8,444 nucleotides of DNA. It comes from Granulicella sp. UBA5172 (GTDB lineage Bacteria; Acidobacteriota; Terriglobia; Terriglobales; Acidobacteriaceae). Every line of letters starts with the position of its first letter. Positions within the stretch are counted from its first letter, which is position 1. A program made the translations under genes and the position numbers. The notes below the pieces were generated by a model. That model had not been told where the DNA came from and searched no databases. It was given only the letters and a program-made list of their open reading frames with translations. The DNA is taken from contig DHWW01000222.1 of the NCBI GenBank assembly GCA_002413385.1, forward strand, positions 16,427 through 24,870. Direction: 5' to 3'. Shown piece by piece: positions 8,101-8,444 of this stretch.

Positions 8101-8444
8101 GCAGTCCTTGCCGACAACTGGCCTTCGCTCGACAGCTCCCGCGGCAAGGTTCTCTTCCTCATGGACCAGCACGATGTCGGCCCTGTCTATCTTGAAGGTC
8201 ACCCCTCCCTGCGAGGTCGAGTGATCTTCACAAACTCCGAGCCCGGCAACTCCGATGCAGCCTTTCTCGAACGCAACGACGGTCCCGCAGGAGAAATCGC
8301 AGCGCTTGTCCGCAAAGGCTATCTCGTCCGCACCCGCACCGATGCCGACACCAAAGAGCCTCGCGCCAACGACACCGCTCGACGCGACGCCATGATCTCC
8401 AGCGGAGCGCAAATCCTCAGCACCGATTACCCCGCCTCCGAACC
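5178..8444 (+). CDS. Secreted GH92 alpha-mannosidase fused to Ca2+-dependent PI-PLC; frameshifted near 6030, 3' end outside window
   Basis: Read literally, ATG 5178 gives 353 residues ending at TGA 6237-6239, the last 69 being an Arg-rich out-of-frame tail. Omitting one C at 6030/6031 joins this to a frame open to the window end, giving at least 1088 residues. Residues 1-27 are a signal peptide (Arg10-Arg11, hydrophobic 12-23, likely cut at FRA-QS). GH92 spans about 35-740: VDWGGNTFIGAALPFGMVKVGPDM, GFSHTHLSG (89-97), GNDNGRTQGGSN, EYAYDD (from Glu477), EGDLWTYSF (Glu551, possible general acid), TNEP (Asn595-Glu596, likely Ca2+ site) and GNDDSGAMSSW (Asp637-Asp638, likely base region). GH92 enzymes are Ca2+-dependent inverting exo-alpha-mannosidases. 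After LTMGPAPSAWG a linker of some 45 residues leads to the PI-PLC domain. The GH92 motifs resemble the subgroup common in fungi and some bacteria. Whether the gene is broken in the living organism or misread here is unresolved. Confidence 0.85.
6030..6031 (+). other. Probable +1 frameshift (one extra C) in the GH92 domain
   Basis: Upstream, the GH92 frame reads KVAISFVSIEQARATR and then loses family similarity. The next frame, open from 5974, resumes with QQEAPGWSFDAVR. Dropping one C from the CC at 6030-6031 joins them into EQARATRQQEAPGW, the same length as the usual GH92 segment of the form ENARxNLxxEIPGW, so one inserted base explains it without other loss. A two-base deletion in the same few codons is the alternative. 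The exact base is uncertain within about 6021-6036. The site is not a long homopolymer. Confidence 0.85.
7516..8444 (+). other. Ca2+-dependent phosphatidylinositol-specific phospholipase C domain (C-terminal part of the GH92 fusion)
   Basis: The domain begins at VKLNQIQVIGTHNSYH and continues to the window end. Enzymes of this type cleave phosphatidylinositol, and sometimes GPI anchors, between diacylglycerol and the inositol phosphate. In the restored numbering, His791-Asn792 (GTHNSYH), Glu836 and Asp838 (RQLELDV), His883 (VMHVQDIDYRSNC) and Glu921 (FILIETKQG) occur in the same order as the two catalytic histidines and the Ca2+-binding Asn, Glu, Asp and Glu of eukaryotic PLC. This fits the Ca2+-dependent bacterial PI-PLC group known from Streptomyces rather than the Ca2+-independent Bacillus type. 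Toward the end, ADTKEPRANDTARRDAMIS and GAQILSTDYP match the usual C-terminal part of that family, so only a short piece is missing. The Met codon at 7360 lies in the conserved GH92 end (LTMGP) and is not a convincing separate start, so I read this as a fused domain. Confidence 0.88.

Noticed and set aside
6160..8444. Separate downstream gene starting at ATG 6160
   Set aside because: The Met lies in a conserved GH92 segment (FYTAMYHTMLMP) and no Shine-Dalgarno site precedes it; the matching upstream half of the domain is present just before, so a broken single gene is simpler.

Overview
The window looks like part of a glycan-use locus from a soil-type acidobacterium (Acidobacteriota, Terriglobia-like; inferred, not proven). 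The reasons are an Oar-like TonB-dependent receptor of the kind expanded in that group, GC-rich coding sequence with a strong preference for C-ending codons, and a run of secreted glycosidases. All genes lie on the + strand. There is no gene-free stretch longer than about 135 bases, and I saw no RNA gene, insertion sequence or CRISPR array.

Layout. (1) Positions 1-1374 hold the C-terminal part of a TonB-dependent outer-membrane receptor, cut off by the window start. (2) Positions 1380-1425 form a perfect 21-bp hairpin with a 4-nt loop just after its stop codon, probably a terminator or an RNA-processing/attenuation element. (3) Positions 1509-5138 encode a secreted GH38 alpha-mannosidase with its zinc and nucleophile residues present. 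(4) After 39 bases, 5178 to the window end encodes a secreted GH92 alpha-mannosidase whose reading frame runs on, with no stop, into a Ca2+-dependent phosphatidylinositol-specific phospholipase C (PI-PLC) domain. This third gene has a one-base frameshift near 6030. Removing one C restores an alignment to the GH92 family with no gap. The gene is open to the window end and its C-terminus lies outside.

How the parts may work together (inference). Two exo-alpha-mannosidase families and a PI-PLC domain, next to an outer-membrane importer, suggest attack on a mannose-capped, inositol-phospholipid-anchored glycoconjugate. The two obvious soil candidates are GPI-anchored mannoproteins of fungi and phosphatidylinositol mannosides or lipomannan of actinobacteria. 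The mannosidases would trim mannose, the PI-PLC would cut the lipid from the inositol phosphate, and the receptor could import the released products. The GH92-PI-PLC fusion is the most unusual item here. The main caution is the frameshift: as written, the sequence yields only a truncated 353-residue GH92 fragment, so either the gene is decaying or the base is a sequence error.
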